Below are positions 33,802 through 45,368 of a DNA stretch of 64,000 nucleotides, one piece after another. The notes beneath the pieces are model-generated. The model saw nothing but the letters and a program-made list of their open reading frames with translations. It made no database searches and was not told the DNA's origin. The stretch lies in assembly GCA_963971285.1 (NCBI GenBank), contig OZ020244.1, positions 2,728,001 to 2,792,000 on the forward strand. Direction: 5' to 3'. Position 1 is the stretch's first letter, and every line of letters begins with the position of its first letter. The DNA is from Astropecten irregularis (taxonomy: Eukaryota > Echinodermata > Asteroidea > Paxillosida > Astropectinidae). Made by a program: the position numbers and the translations under genes.

Positions 33802-34764
33802 TATAAGGGGGCTAAACTTTTTTAATTGGTTGTCCAATTAGGCTCAAAGTGTAGAGTTTATGACACTGAGCTCATATGTGAAAACAAAATTGAAAAATAT
33901 TATTGCGTTTTTGTACGGCACGGCTTAATGTGTTAGGTCGTTGACCCGTGGTGGCCATACAAACGTGCACATTCTCCCTTATAATATTGTGTACACCCCA
34001 TGGAAAGTCGGGCTCTGAATCCACATATTATTTCCCCACAAAGTTATCTTATGGCTATTTTAGGATGCAATGATGTTCAGGCCATTACAGATAGTTTAAT
34101 TAATCAAGGCGAGGGTGTCATTTAACATGGAAAAGTGGTGTAAGGTCAAGGTTGGCCTGTTTGGTTATGGGGGGGGGGCGTTTCGGCTATTCCGTTGAAT
34201 ATTTCTGCCCCAGTATCCATGTTGAGACATAATGATGAACTTTTATGGGATTAATCAATGCATATAACATTTCACCAAATTTCACTGTCCTTGAGAATAA
34301 TCATTTCCCCTCTGAAAAGTGAGAAAGAGGCGATTAGGGTTGTCATCATGTGGGCGGGGCTTGCTAGGGTTGTGTCTAGGTTTGGGGGCCTGGCTGGGGT
34401 TAGGGTTGGAATCAGAGCGATTTAGGGTTTAAAACTGGTGATAGGATTGAATTTTGGGGACTAGGGTTACAATTTAGGGGATTGGGTTGGAATTTCGGCC
34501 GGCTAGGGTTACAATTTTGGGTCTAATGGGGTTAAAAGTTGGGCCACCTTCCTCTAAACAAAATTCGTAGGGTGTAGAAAAGACAATGTAAGTTGCGTAA
34601 TACAAGGTTTTATGCGTATTAGGAATGATGTTTTCAGGAAATAATTAACCAAATCTGATGAGAAACTTGGTCTTATACAGCTTCTTTTCGTTCTCGCCTC
34701 TCACAACAGAGTGGTGGCGCTATCACAAAATGGCTACCAATGCGCCGCCATCTTGTGACCTATA

Positions 34765-35248
34765 GGGTGCACCACACTAAATAAACTCCCATTGACTTTA
34801 GTGTAAAATACGTCAACTTCACAGTTCAAAAAATCCCATCCAGGAGTCTCTCAGTGATTGGTGCAATAATTCAAAACAAAGCTTGAACCCTCATCTGCCC
34901 GATTCCTTTCAATTTTTTGATAGTTAGCCGATCAGATTTTTTGCTAATTGCCCCAAGAAAAAAACACCCCCAAAATTTCCATTTTCCCGAACCAACTTGC
35001 AGCCGGTTTTCATGAAGCAACCTACCACGTTCAAAACAATGTAGTTCCACATTTTAAGCCAAAATTTCTCAAGTCTCTACAACAGGCTGAAGCATTGAAC
35101 CCCCAGGTTGTCATAACCAGTCAAAACTACACAATATATTAATTGCACGACCCCCCAAATTGCATATTTAAAAAACATTTGAGGGTACACACATTATGAT
35201 AATCAGCTCGGCGCATTGATTTTTGAGCTATTTAGTGTGGTGCATCCC
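34765..35248 (+). repeat. Right direct repeat of the composite element
   Basis: Same sequence and orientation as 33318-33801. The inner end reads TA then GGGTGCACC, one G shorter than the outer end. Confidence 0.9.
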
Positions 35249-35337
35249 TAGGCTTGGGATTTATTTTGGTACCGCCATCTTGTGTCCTAAATGAAATGAA
35301 GGGATAGAGACATGACGAAGCTGGATCCTTTCTTTAA

Positions 35338-35576
35338 GCAGAGTGTACACTGTCAACATTTTCGGTAACAATCTCGGTAACATGTTGCCCAGGTATCTTG
35401 TTGCTGAAAATGTTTTCAATGTACACAGAGCAAAGCGAGTTGGGTAACATGTCGCAGCAACATCTCGGTAACATATTAGCCAAATGTTGCTAGTGTACAC
35501 GGTACCGTGTTGCCCTAACTGGGCAACATGTTACCGAGATTGTTACAGAAATTGTTGACAGTGTATTCACTCTGCT
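35338..35576. mobile_element. MITE with GCAGAGTGTACACTGTCAAC ends
   Basis: The left arm (GCAGAGTGTACACTGTCAAC ... CTCGGTAACATGTTGCCCA) is repeated inverted at the right (TGGGCAACATGTTACCGAG ... GTTGACAGTGTATTCACTCT). It lies in the downstream remnant of the same F7 copy. A relative follows at 35600-35720. Confidence 0.75.
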
Positions 35577-36287
35577 TTATGTTCGTTATAGTGGCGTTTT
35601 GGGTAACATCACTTCTTATACCCCGTGTATATTGTCAACATTTTTGGCAACAAGGTACCTGGTCAACATGTTATAAATGTTGCAGAAAAATATTGGCAGT
35701 ACGGTACACCGGCCCTTACGATAAAGACCATCCATTGCTTCCATTGACAAATAATGAGACAGTAAGTAACTCTGACTATTGTGAACGCGTATCTCCTGGG
35801 ATGCACGAAATTGCATTCAGTTTGAAATAGTAGCAGACAGACGCACGAGCAACGTCTGAATAAATAAATAAAACTCCGTTCCTTTCGTACGCCCCTATTG
35901 AGAATATCGACTTGAAGATGAGGCTTGCAATAGATAAAAGTCATCCGTTTCTTGCGTTACTATGGGAACCATTATCTCCCTGTAGGGCTGTCGCTCAGAA
36001 TGCTCTTTTGTATTAGTTTGATGGCTAGTGACATTCTATACCGTGTAAATACAGGCCATGTTCTCGTAACGATGTACATATAGGGCTATTAAACAGTGTG
36101 GAGCTTACAGAATGGGAAGGAATTAGATCCTAAAACGCATAGGACCTTTTGCTTGAGATACGTACATGGCGAAGCTGGAGCTTTCTTCGGCTTCGTCATG
36201 CGGCTCAATCCCTTCATTTCGTTGTGTGGGCCTTAAAATAATGGCAGTATAGCGACATGAGTCCGAAGCCTATAGCCTCAAGCCTGA

Positions 36288-36497
36288 GGCCTTTCTCAAA
36301 GCTCGGCTCCGGCTCTGTCTCTGTTTTCATACGCTAAAAAATAGGTTGTGATTTTCCTGTTTTCCTTTTCAAACCAGAGAATCTACTTTCTAAACTGCAG
36401 CCAAAAGTTTCTATTTTGATACCTGTAATTTTGAAATGGATTCACGAAATGGAGGCAGAGCCGGAGCCTGAGCCGGGGCCGAGCTTTGAGAAAAGCC
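36288..36497. mobile_element. F6 MITE (inverted copy) abutting an F7 fragment
   Basis: AAGCTCGGCTCCGGCTCTGT ... CAGAGAATCTACTT ... GAGCCGGAGCCTGAGCCGGG. An F7 fragment lies at about 36140-36280 (GGCGAAGCTGGAGCTTTCTT). Confidence 0.65.
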
Positions 36498-37038
36498 CCA
36501 AGTTTCCGTATAAGGCCCTATGGAAAACTGCAGCAACAACTGACTCCTGGTAAATTGTTGTTGCTGTGGTGCTTCCTTAATACATCCCCGAAGATGCTCT
36601 AAATAAAGAACGAAATATCGAACCAACCATGGTCCTTCATTAGTCTTTTTGGACTTCGGTTTCGTTGTGGCCATTTTGGGACTTGAGAGGTAACAGTTAA
36701 TGCATCAATAAAACGCAACAAGAAAGGAACCAGGTAAGAGCTAGTGATCAAGAACAGAACCTGACACCCTCTCGGTCGATTTGGCTGTTTTTACAGTTGC
36801 GCGCATGCATCCAAACCGAATGACGTTCAAATGTTTAAAACGCTGCCGATAAACAGTCCTCTATATAAGTGCGTGTGAAATCTGATCTTTGAAAAGTGGG
36901 TCAGGCCTACTTGTCAAATTTTGAATTTTGTAAGATTGAGAGTTGTTTTTAATAGAAGAGCAGCCTGTTTTGGTAAATGAAAAATGAGAACTAATAGATT
37001 ATGATTTATAGTCGGCATGCTCGCAAGGTACATGCACA

Positions 37039-37742
37039 TACGGAGCTCCATGCAGTGGCGTCACCAGACTTTTGAGTCTGGGGGGGGGGCACAAGGGGGG
37101 CACTAGCAATTGTTAGGGGTGCACCATTACAATATATATTTTTTTTTTTTTCACCAACCCAAATCTCAAATGGGGGGGCACGCGGGGGGGGGGGGGGGCA
37201 CAAGGTTTTCCAGGGGGGGGGGGGGCACGTGCCCCCCTGGCCCCCCCTTGGCGACGCCACTGGCTCAATGAGTGCCACTTCACTTATCCAGATAACGACT
37301 TGGATCATCTCGCCAAGTCGACTTATTAAGTTCTCAAAGTCGACTTAAAGTCGAGATAATTTATCCGAACTATATGACTAAGAAGATGAAAACTACGTCG
37401 GCATGTCCTGATAAAATTTTCTAATAATCATCACGCCAAGACGACAAACTAAAAGAAGGAAGTCGACTTGTCCTGACAGTTCACTTGCAAACACAACTTA
37501 CAAATCTGAGATTAATTATCAGGATATAGCCTAAGACGACTTTTCGCATTCACTTCGTCGATCGACTTGGCCAGATTAATATTATCAAGACATGCCAACT
37601 TCTCGTTTTCACTACAAGTCATCTTGTTGAGATCATTATCGAGACAAGACGACTTTTACCTTTAAAAAAAAAAGGTCGACTTAGCTAGAGATAAATTGTG
37701 CAGTTATCCGGATAAGTGGAATGGCACTCATGGAGCTCCGTA
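37039..37742. mobile_element. TA-flanked element with GTCGACTT-rich core
   Basis: The inverted ends CGGAGCTCCATG...AGTGCCACTTCACTTATCC (left) and GGATAAGTGGAATGGCACTC...GGAGCTCCG (right) are flanked by TA. The core repeats AAGTCGACTT and CTCGAC words. The left end is split by a G-rich element (37053-37262). A related core fragment lies at 43880-43990. Confidence 0.7.
37053..37262. mobile_element. G-rich MITE nested in a TIR
   Basis: CAGTGGCGTCACCAGAC at the left and GGCGACGCCACTG at the right form inverted ends. Between them are several runs of 7-13 G on the plus strand and C runs at 37230-37250. The structure resembles a common metazoan CAGTGGCGT element. The runs could form G-quadruplexes. 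Confidence 0.75.
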
Positions 37743-38501
37743 TATAATTTATCAGTACATGACAATTTGCACAGTTAATGGACTCAGACGTTAAATACAC
37801 CCACATACAATGTATTCACCATGGCTTCTAAAGATATTATGCCGGTGGTGATATAGCTAGACGCGAATGAGGACAAGGTCCAACCAGCCAAGCCTCGACA
37901 ACACGACAATCAAATCGCAAGGTTTTAGACAGCACGTCAAGTAAGTTATGAATAGGTCTACATTCAACTTCAAGAGCGATATGTCTGTCTATCCCCTCTG
38001 CATCAAAATGCACCATATGGCATTTCACATCGATACTTTTATACACAGGTTTGATATGCTAAACAGAGCCAATGGATTGTCATACAGATAACCACTATCT
38101 ATAACTTTAGACCTAAATATCTTGTTTCATGAAGTCATTAATAACACATATTAATATTGCAAGAATATATCGCTGTGGGTGTATAAAATATTTAGTTTGG
38201 AAAAAATAAATTTTTCTTTTGGTTTGTATCAAAATAAGAATATTCACATTATTAAAAATCGATGTTACCAAGGTAACGAAACAATACCCATAATCTAAAT
38301 TGCTGAGTTGACACAGAAATTAATGTAACTTTTTCAGCTCAAATTTCAGTCAATTGGTTTATTTGATCAACCATAATTATGTTAATGTCCACTTTAAATG
38401 TTTATTTTTCGATCTGCACTATTGTTGTGTTAACTCAGACTTATGGCAAATCTTGATCAATCACTTGCGTCTGAATTTTCGTACAAATACGAAAAAAATT
38501 T

Positions 38502-39042
38502 CAGAGTTAGGAGGGCCTGATGTTTCAATCCTAGCAGGATCTTTCTCAAAGGCTAAAAGGTCAGAGTTAGGAGGGCCTGACGTTTATATCCTAGCAGGAT
38601 CTTTCTCAAAGACTAAAATGGTCAGAGTTAGGAGGGCCTGACGCGTTTCGATCCTAGCACGATCTTTCTCAAACGCTAAATGGTCAGAGTTAGGTGAGCC
38701 TGACGTTTATATCCTAGCAGGATCTTTCTCAAAGACTAAAATGGTCAGAGTTAGGAGGGCCTGACGCGTTTCGATCCTAGCACGATCTTTCTCAAACGCT
38801 AAATGGTCAGAGTTAGGAGGGCCTGACGTTTCGATCCAAGCAGGATCTTTCTCAAAGGCTAAATGGTCAGAGTTAGCAGTGCCTGACGTTTCGATCCAAG
38901 CAGGATCTTTCTCAAAGGCAAAATGGTCAGAGTTAGGAGGGCCTGATGTTTCAATCCTAGCAGGATCTTTCTCACAGGCTAAATGGTCAGAGTTAGGAGG
39001 GCCTGACGTTTCGATCCTAGGATCTTTCTCAAAGGCTAAATG
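38502..39042. repeat. GATCCT satellite array, 9 units of about 61 bp
   Basis: CAGAGTTAGGAGGGCCTGA starts at 38502, 38562, 38623, 38685, 38746, 38808, 38868, 38928 and 38988. Each unit contains the small palindrome GATCCTAGCAGGATC. The unit pair at 38580-38690 recurs at 38703-38812, a 123-bp higher-order repeat. Long open frames across it are repeat artefacts. Confidence 0.92.
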
Positions 39043-39724
39043 ACGAAGGACAAGAACATGCAAGTCAAAGAAACACACTGAATGGATGAGAGGATCAGGA
39101 CAAAAGGAGGGGGTTGTTGGAGAGTGGGGGTAGGTAAGATTAGTCAGAAAAAGGGGGTCAGATAAAATATGTCCCAGCTAACGCGCGAACATGAAACAGA
39201 TTGCATGTAAAAAACAAACAAACAACGAACAACAGACATAAATAAAAACATAAGCAAGCAAGCAAGCAAACAAACAAACTGTATTTAGGCCAGGGTATGT
39301 GAGGCAATTGCACTTGGTATTAACAATGCTTAAGATGCTTAAGGTTTACCTGCCTTAATTCCCGAATTAAACCGCCATTTTACTGCTACTGCAATCCTCT
39401 TAGCAACCGGCCTAGTCTTGAAACCAGCCTCACTTTTAAAGTGATGCGTTTGACTGCATCCGTTCATGTACTTCCATTGCCCTTCAGTTTCAGACTCAAA
39501 AATTAATGAGGACGATTATTTCGAATTCCAGAGTGAACGGAAATCCTTCTCATTATTCTTTGAACTGAAAATTTGTCCACAAGGCAATCCCACCGTTTAT
39601 AAATGCCAGAAAATGCCATTTTGAATAAAATAAAAAGTGTATTTTTGATTGTTCAAATATTCAACGAGCAAGATGGAAAAGCTTTAACAAGAACATCGAG
39701 AACAAGAACCACAGCAACAACAAA

Positions 39725-39785
39725 ACGACAATGACAACAACAACAACAACAACAGCAACAGCAGCAGCAACAACAACAACAACAT
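39725..39785. repeat. (CAA)n/(CAG)n microsatellite
   Basis: CAACAACAACAACAACAGC and similar triplets. Confidence 0.9.
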
Positions 39786-40437
39786 ACCTGTTAATAGTTT
39801 AAGATCTTACTTTAAATAATCTTACTTTATACAATGCAAAATGAACGCAAAAATCATACACTTTCACTCAAAACTAAATACATGTACGTATATAAAATGT
39901 ATACTATACAAATAATTTCAAAAAATCTGATTTATCAAACAGAAAATCTAATTTTGCTCAGTCAAAAATCTTACTGAATCCGATAAAACCTTACTGGTTG
40001 GTAGGTACAGTATGGAACTACAACATCAAGCATCTATTATTTTCTTCGATCGTTGTTATTAGTTTCTACGAGACAGTATACATTAATTATGCAGGGACTG
40101 ATATACTGATTGCTACTGCTCAGTCTTTATCTCAATATTCAGCGGTGGAACATGAATCATCCATGCGGTGAATCCACGCCGTGGCTCGGTCAGGTAAAGC
40201 CGGGCAACTCCCGGTAACCGGAGAAGCTACATTTTATCCCGCTATTCACTTCAAAACGGTTCTTGGTTCGAGTTACGGATGATTCAGGCAAAATAAATAT
40301 TACAAACCGGTGACTCTCGTACATCTCTTTGAATCACCTCAATGATCATGACTCGTTATCAGACACAATAAAGGCACACCTTGGAAAACAACAGTAGTCT
40401 AGTTCCCAGACCAAGAATCTCCGACTATTCTCTGTCA

Positions 40438-40668
40438 ATTCTAAAGGCGTTTTACGAAACGGAGGCTCAGGCTCCGTCTCAGGCTCCGGGTCAATTTTGT
40501 GAATCCATTTCTGAAATAACTGGTATCAAAATAGAGGCTTTTGGCTGGGGTTCTGAAGTAGATTCTCTGGTTTGAAAAGGAAAATAGAGTTTCAGCTTCA
40601 GTGAAATCCACAACCTTTATTTTCTGTAAATGGATGTCAGAGCTGGAGCCTGAGCCCGAGCCCTAAGA
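40438..40668. mobile_element. F6 MITE, complete
   Basis: The left end is GGCGTTTTACGAAACGGAGG and the right end is AGCTGGAGCCTGAGCCCGAG. The core is AGTAGATTCTCTGGTTTGAA. Confidence 0.75.
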
Positions 40669-41039
40669 TTGTTCCTAATGAAGAAGGACGCATGGTCTAA
40701 CATAATAGGTGGCGTTGGTTTGATGGGATGGCCCCCAGCCAATGGCTGCCTCCATGACTGGTCCCCTAGGATTCGTCTACACTATTGGAAGAAGCAGGGC
40801 CTACTTCTATACGAGAACTCTATCCATTTGGATACAATTTCAGGATGTGACATCTTAAACGACTACGGTACAATTACCAATTTCGGCTAATGGATTTCAA
40901 GCACAGGTACAGGTTCCGAGTAGGAAATGTTTTAAACATTGGGCCAGGTTTTATGATATCGCTTCTGCCTTCTGGAGGAAAAGCAAAATATAGGGAAAGA
41001 GGGAACACTAGATAGATTTTTATCTTTCCTTATCACGCC

Positions 41040-41370
41040 GAATGGCAACATCGGGCTCTCCTAACTCTGACCATTTAGCCTTCTAGGAAGATCTTGATAG
41101 AATCAAAACATCATGCCAAGTTCCTAACTCTGACCAGCCTTTGAGAAAGATCCTGCTATGATTGAAACATCAGGCCCTCCTATTATTACACTCTTACCAT
41201 TTAGCCTTTGAGAAAGATCCTGCTAGGATAGAAATATCGGACCCTCCTAACTCTTTGAGACAGATCCTGCTATAGGATCGAAACGTCAAACCATGCTTAC
41301 TCTACATCTGACCATTAAGTCTTTGAAAAAGATCCTGCTAGGATCGAAACGTCAGGCACTCCTGACTCCA
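41040..41370. repeat. GATCCT satellite, inverted array, decayed
   Basis: Five to six units in the opposite orientation to 38502, for example GAGAAAGATCCTGCTAGGAT and AAAGATCCTGCTAGGATCGA. Confidence 0.8.
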
Positions 41371-42059
41371 AGAAATGAAGAAGGATGATGTTCGGTCTTT
41401 TTGGTTTAATTCTTTTATCTCGAAATTCATGAAAATGGTTAAAACAACACGTAAGCCTGAACCCGTGTCCAAAATCTCTGCATGGCTGCGACTGCAATAT
41501 ACAAGTCTATGGAAACGGCTGCAGTCACTTGCTAGTGGCTGCCTTGTGTGTCAGCCAGAGCTTTGGGACACGTCCTCATACTTACCATGGATAATTATGT
41601 ATGAGGTCATTCACCAACGCATAGAGTACTTTACAGTGGCTCCATAATTACATTGATCTAGAGGGATTTTTCCAGTACCCGTAGAGAGTGTCATATTAGT
41701 ATTGTATATTGATATCAATCGATGAAGGCATAGAGCTCTGCAGTCAGTCATAGCGTGCACTCAGGCACCTAATGGATGAGCATATGCCTGACCAAGGCAC
41801 AGTGTTAAGGTCCAAACATGACAGATGGCATCAGTTAATAATACTGAGGGCTACAGCCAACGAGATGGGCTATAGAATTCCATATAGGACTTTCACGTAG
41901 GGCTATAGAATTTCACACAGGGCTATATAATTAGACATAGAACAGATGGTTGTGAAGCTGCCATTTCGGACAGGGAACGAAATAAATAACCCAGAAATTG
42001 GAATAGGGACAGGCCTGGGGCGGATCTAGCTTTCAGGGGGAGAAAATCGAAAATCAGAC

Positions 42060-42465
42060 TAAACCAGACTAAACCAAACCAAACCAAACCAAACTAAACT
42101 AGACTAAACCAAACCAAACCAGACCAGACCAGACCAAACCAAACCAAACCAGACCAAACCAAACCAAACCAAACCAAACCAACTACCAAACCAAACCAAA
42201 GCATACCAAACCAAACCAAACCAAACCAAACCAAACCAAACCAAACCAAACCAAAACCAAACCAAACCAAACCAAATACCAAACCAAACCAAAGCAAACC
42301 AAAGCAAACCAAACCAAACCAAACCAAACCAAACCAAACCAAGCCAAACCAAACTAAGCCAAACCAAACCAAACCAAACCAAGCCAAACCAAACCAAGCA
42401 AAACCAAACTAAGCCAAACCAAAACCAAACCAAGCCAAATCAAACCAAACCAAGCCAAAAACGGA
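42060..42465. repeat. (CCAAA)n pentanucleotide satellite, about 400 bp
   Basis: Almost pure AAACCAAACC with rare AGACC, AAGCC and ATACC variants. It is open in two minus-strand frames as Phe-Gly-Leu-Val-Trp repeats, the expected translation of a pentamer, and not a gene. Confidence 0.95.
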
Positions 42466-43740
42466 TACTTCACTTTAAACTTGCACTTGCAAAATGCGCT
42501 TACCATTCAAAGCATGTTTACAAAGTGATGGCATGGAAGAATCAAGTACAGTGTTTAATTGCTAAAACCGGTTTTCATAGAGACACACACGGAGTGCATG
42601 CCTGAATGAGGTTTTGACTGCATGATGGTTAAATAAAATCAATACCATTAAAACACACCGGCCCAGCCCCTCGAGCTACGCGATCGTCTGCCGTCTCATT
42701 AGGCTATGCAACGGCGGTATTGGACAGAGCAAGGAGGAAGGAAAGCAGAGTGACCGGACTTTAAGGCCCAGGAGAGAGGAACAGACCTGATTAATGAAAG
42801 TTATTCCACTGCCTATACACGCAATATTTATCTTATTTAGTACGCATCATTAAACACCACAGAACACCACAAGCAAATGCAAACTAGAGGCTTGCCCTTC
42901 ACCGAAGTAGATGAGCACTGCATACTCAGTGCTCTCAATGACCAAAAATCATTAATTACAAATGCTAATTACAAATAACCTTGCGCCGACTTGCAATACA
43001 TATTAGTATGTTATGAGTGTACTGTATTAACAAGGCAATATCTTCAAGGCAATGCATAATTTAACTGGCCGTGGTCTGTAACAAAAACTTGCTCTGATAA
43101 TTAAGCTAATATTCCAGTTTCACAAGAATGGGTTTCTTGTATGCCTTCTTTCGGTAATTGCGTACAAGATTCTCAACTCTCAAGAGTAAGTTACCTGAAA
43201 ACAAAACCGAACGAACATCTATATCACGAACGATATAGATGAAGTTGCTTGTTTGGTGTAGGGAATTGTAACCTAACCTACTACTCTTAAATTTCAAAAA
43301 TTATCAGCAGTTTGAAGGCTCTTAACGATAGAACTCGCAGCATCCAATCAATTTTACTTCTCGTTGAGGTAAAAAAGAGAGAGAGAAGGAGTTCGTCTAA
43401 TTGTATTTCTTCTCTGAACATGACGGAAATTGCGACTAAAAGCCCTTCCCTTTTGAGCAGATACCGACTGACACTTAGACAAAAACCACACAGGAAATCT
43501 CGTTCATCAACGTCAGGGTGCCATACCGCGTGAAGGAAACTGCTTGTTCCTGTTGCTATGGACCTTTTCTTTATTAAGCGCAGTCAGCGCAGTATGTTAT
43601 TATCGCCGTGAGCAGAAGTGTCTGCAACACTGCTACTGTACTTTCATGATCCTAGTCAAGTGCTTTCAATTCAAGGGCCCACCAGGTATTCAACACAATT
43701 AACTGCGTCTCATTTTTGTTGTGCCAATCCGTTAAAGGGT

Positions 43741-43865
43741 ACTGTGTTCGTTTAGCTTCCACGAGTTGACACCAGTCAACCTCGTCCCACCATCTAGCTT
43801 GTTATATGCAGTAGATACAACCATTCCCAGGTCAGGGCTGCCCATGGGAGATGCACTGTGCATTT
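43741..43865. mobile_element. Relative of the 24.4-kb MITE
   Basis: TTCGTTTAGCTTCCACGAGT ... ACACCAGTCAACCTCGTCCC ... AGGTCAGGGCTGCCCATGG. Confidence 0.55.
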
Positions 43866-45037
43866 TCAGCCACTGACAAGTCGACTTCCTTCTTTCAGTA
43901 AGTCGTCTTGGCGTGAAAAGTATCCGAACATGTCGACAACTTTGTTTTAGTATGTCGTATTGGCAAGATAAATTTCAAGGATATGTCGGTTTTCAGACCA
44001 AGAATCGCCGACTATTCCAAGATTGTTAATAAGAGTCATCAGGGAATCTTTGGGCAGGGAACCAGACTAAAATGTGGGCCTTTTCTCGCCAAATGATGTC
44101 CCTTAAAGGACGCCATCTTTTTGGCAATTCTTCACACAAAGTTATGTCCAATTAAACGATTGATTTTGATAATAGTTTGTGAATAAACTTTTATTATATC
44201 AGGAATTATACCGCTCTGGGTTTGTACACGACTTAGACAAAGATGGCGTAGGGTGCTTCGGACGCCCCCACGAGACAAATAAAGTCCATTTCAAACCCGC
44301 AGTATCTGCTGTCACGCCAGTTCGGCTCCTAAAATCTCAAAATATTGCTTTAATCCCTTATCGAACCGCATGCTTCGCGAATTGTATGCCATTTGACGCA
44401 TCGTTTATCGGCCTACTGCACTGGCAGTAACTGGCTAATGTGCATCCTTGTGGAGACATGGCTTTGTTCTTGTGTACTAAATGAACACTCTCCGAAGAGC
44501 AGAATTGAAATCGCTCCCATTTGAACCAGAATCACTTTCCTGGGTTGAAATTTTGAGCAAACGTCCCTAATAATACTTTTCTTTGCAACAGTTAAGTATA
44601 CCTTGGAAAAATTCCTTCTTTTTGTGTTAATTCCAAATATCAGTTTTGTGAAAACCTTGTGGAGACCTATACACCTTTAGAATTTCCCTGTGGAGACGTG
44701 ACATATTCAACCTACTGTCTCCACAAAGCACCAGATATGCGCCCTATTTCACAGCATTATGTTTTCAACTGCACAGATCTTGGCAACAATCAAAATCTAC
44801 ATTTATTTTCAGATTTAATGGCTTTCATCTCGGTTAATTGTGTCCGCACGGCCCAATTCACTTGCACATTTAACATCCCAGCAAAGAAACAAGAAAATCA
44901 ATTGCTTATTATGCGTTACGCGAAGGATGGACTGGCTTGTATCAGTTGGTGCTAACTCGCGTCCCTCGTGGAGAGCCGTTTCTCAGTAAAGTGACGGCAG
45001 TGTCTATCGACCACTGTATTCTCGTATTAGAGTTTAA

Positions 45038-45368
45038 AGGTATATACATGATTGGTAAAATGTCACAGAACAGCACTCACACTTTGTCTGATCAAACATG
45101 TACATGAAATAATAAACCTGTGAAAATTTGAACTCAATCGGACATCTGAGTCATGAGAAATGATATAGCGAAAACCCGACTCAATTATTGTCGAGATCAA
45201 AACTGTTTTCGGTCTTTGTATTAATACTAATTTCTGGCTAAATACATCATTTCAGGCGGGAATATTTTAACGGTATGTTTCTACCAGCACCATCTTCATA
45301 CCCTAAAAGTAATACGTAAATCTGTGAACTTTTCCGTTTGGATATGTTACCAATCCTGTACTGTACCT
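45038..45368. mobile_element. TTAA-family MITE, complete
   Basis: TTAA stands at 45034 and 45369. The ends are AGGTATATACATGATTGGTA and ACCAATCCTGTACTGTACCT. Confidence 0.8.

Larger units (their letters stand above)
33318..35248. mobile_element. Composite TA-flanked element: two direct 481-bp repeats around 965 bp
   Basis: The outer ends are GGGGTGCACCACACTAAATA at the left and, on the other strand, GGGATGCACCACACTAAATA at the right, a 20-bp TIR. TA stands at 33316-33317 and 35249-35250. Host sequence on the two sides (TTTACGAAATGAGGC...GCTA and TAGGCTTGGGATTTATTTT) is continuous in the F7 copies at 28710 and 10752, so the whole 1931 bp behaves as one insertion. The internal 965 bp (33802-34764) holds no recognisable transposase, tRNA primer site or polypurine tract. 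It includes a run of GGGTTAGGGTT-like words at 34330-34530. Confidence 0.8.

Noticed and set aside
33502..35142. Two identical 64-codon frames (33502-33696 and 34948-35142) as a duplicated gene
   Set aside because: They are inside the 481-bp direct repeats. The identity is explained by repeat duplication, and the frame has no start context or known domain.
33318..35248. Classical LTR retrotransposon
   Set aside because: The repeats start TG and end CA internally, but each has 18-20-bp inverted ends. No primer binding site, polypurine tract, gag or pol trace is present, and the flanks are TA rather than a 4-6-bp duplication.
35528..35830. 100-codon plus frame
   Set aside because: It overlaps the inverted repeats of the GCAGAGTGTACAC element and its relative; the open frame is fortuitous.
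38354..39078. Frames of 95 and 123 codons across the 38.5-kb array
   Set aside because: They follow the 61-bp satellite units, and the protein repeat shifts when unit length changes.
42094..42433. Minus-strand frames of 97 and 109 codons (Phe-Gly-Leu-Val-Trp repeats)
   Set aside because: Direct translation of a pentanucleotide satellite; it is open in more than one frame.
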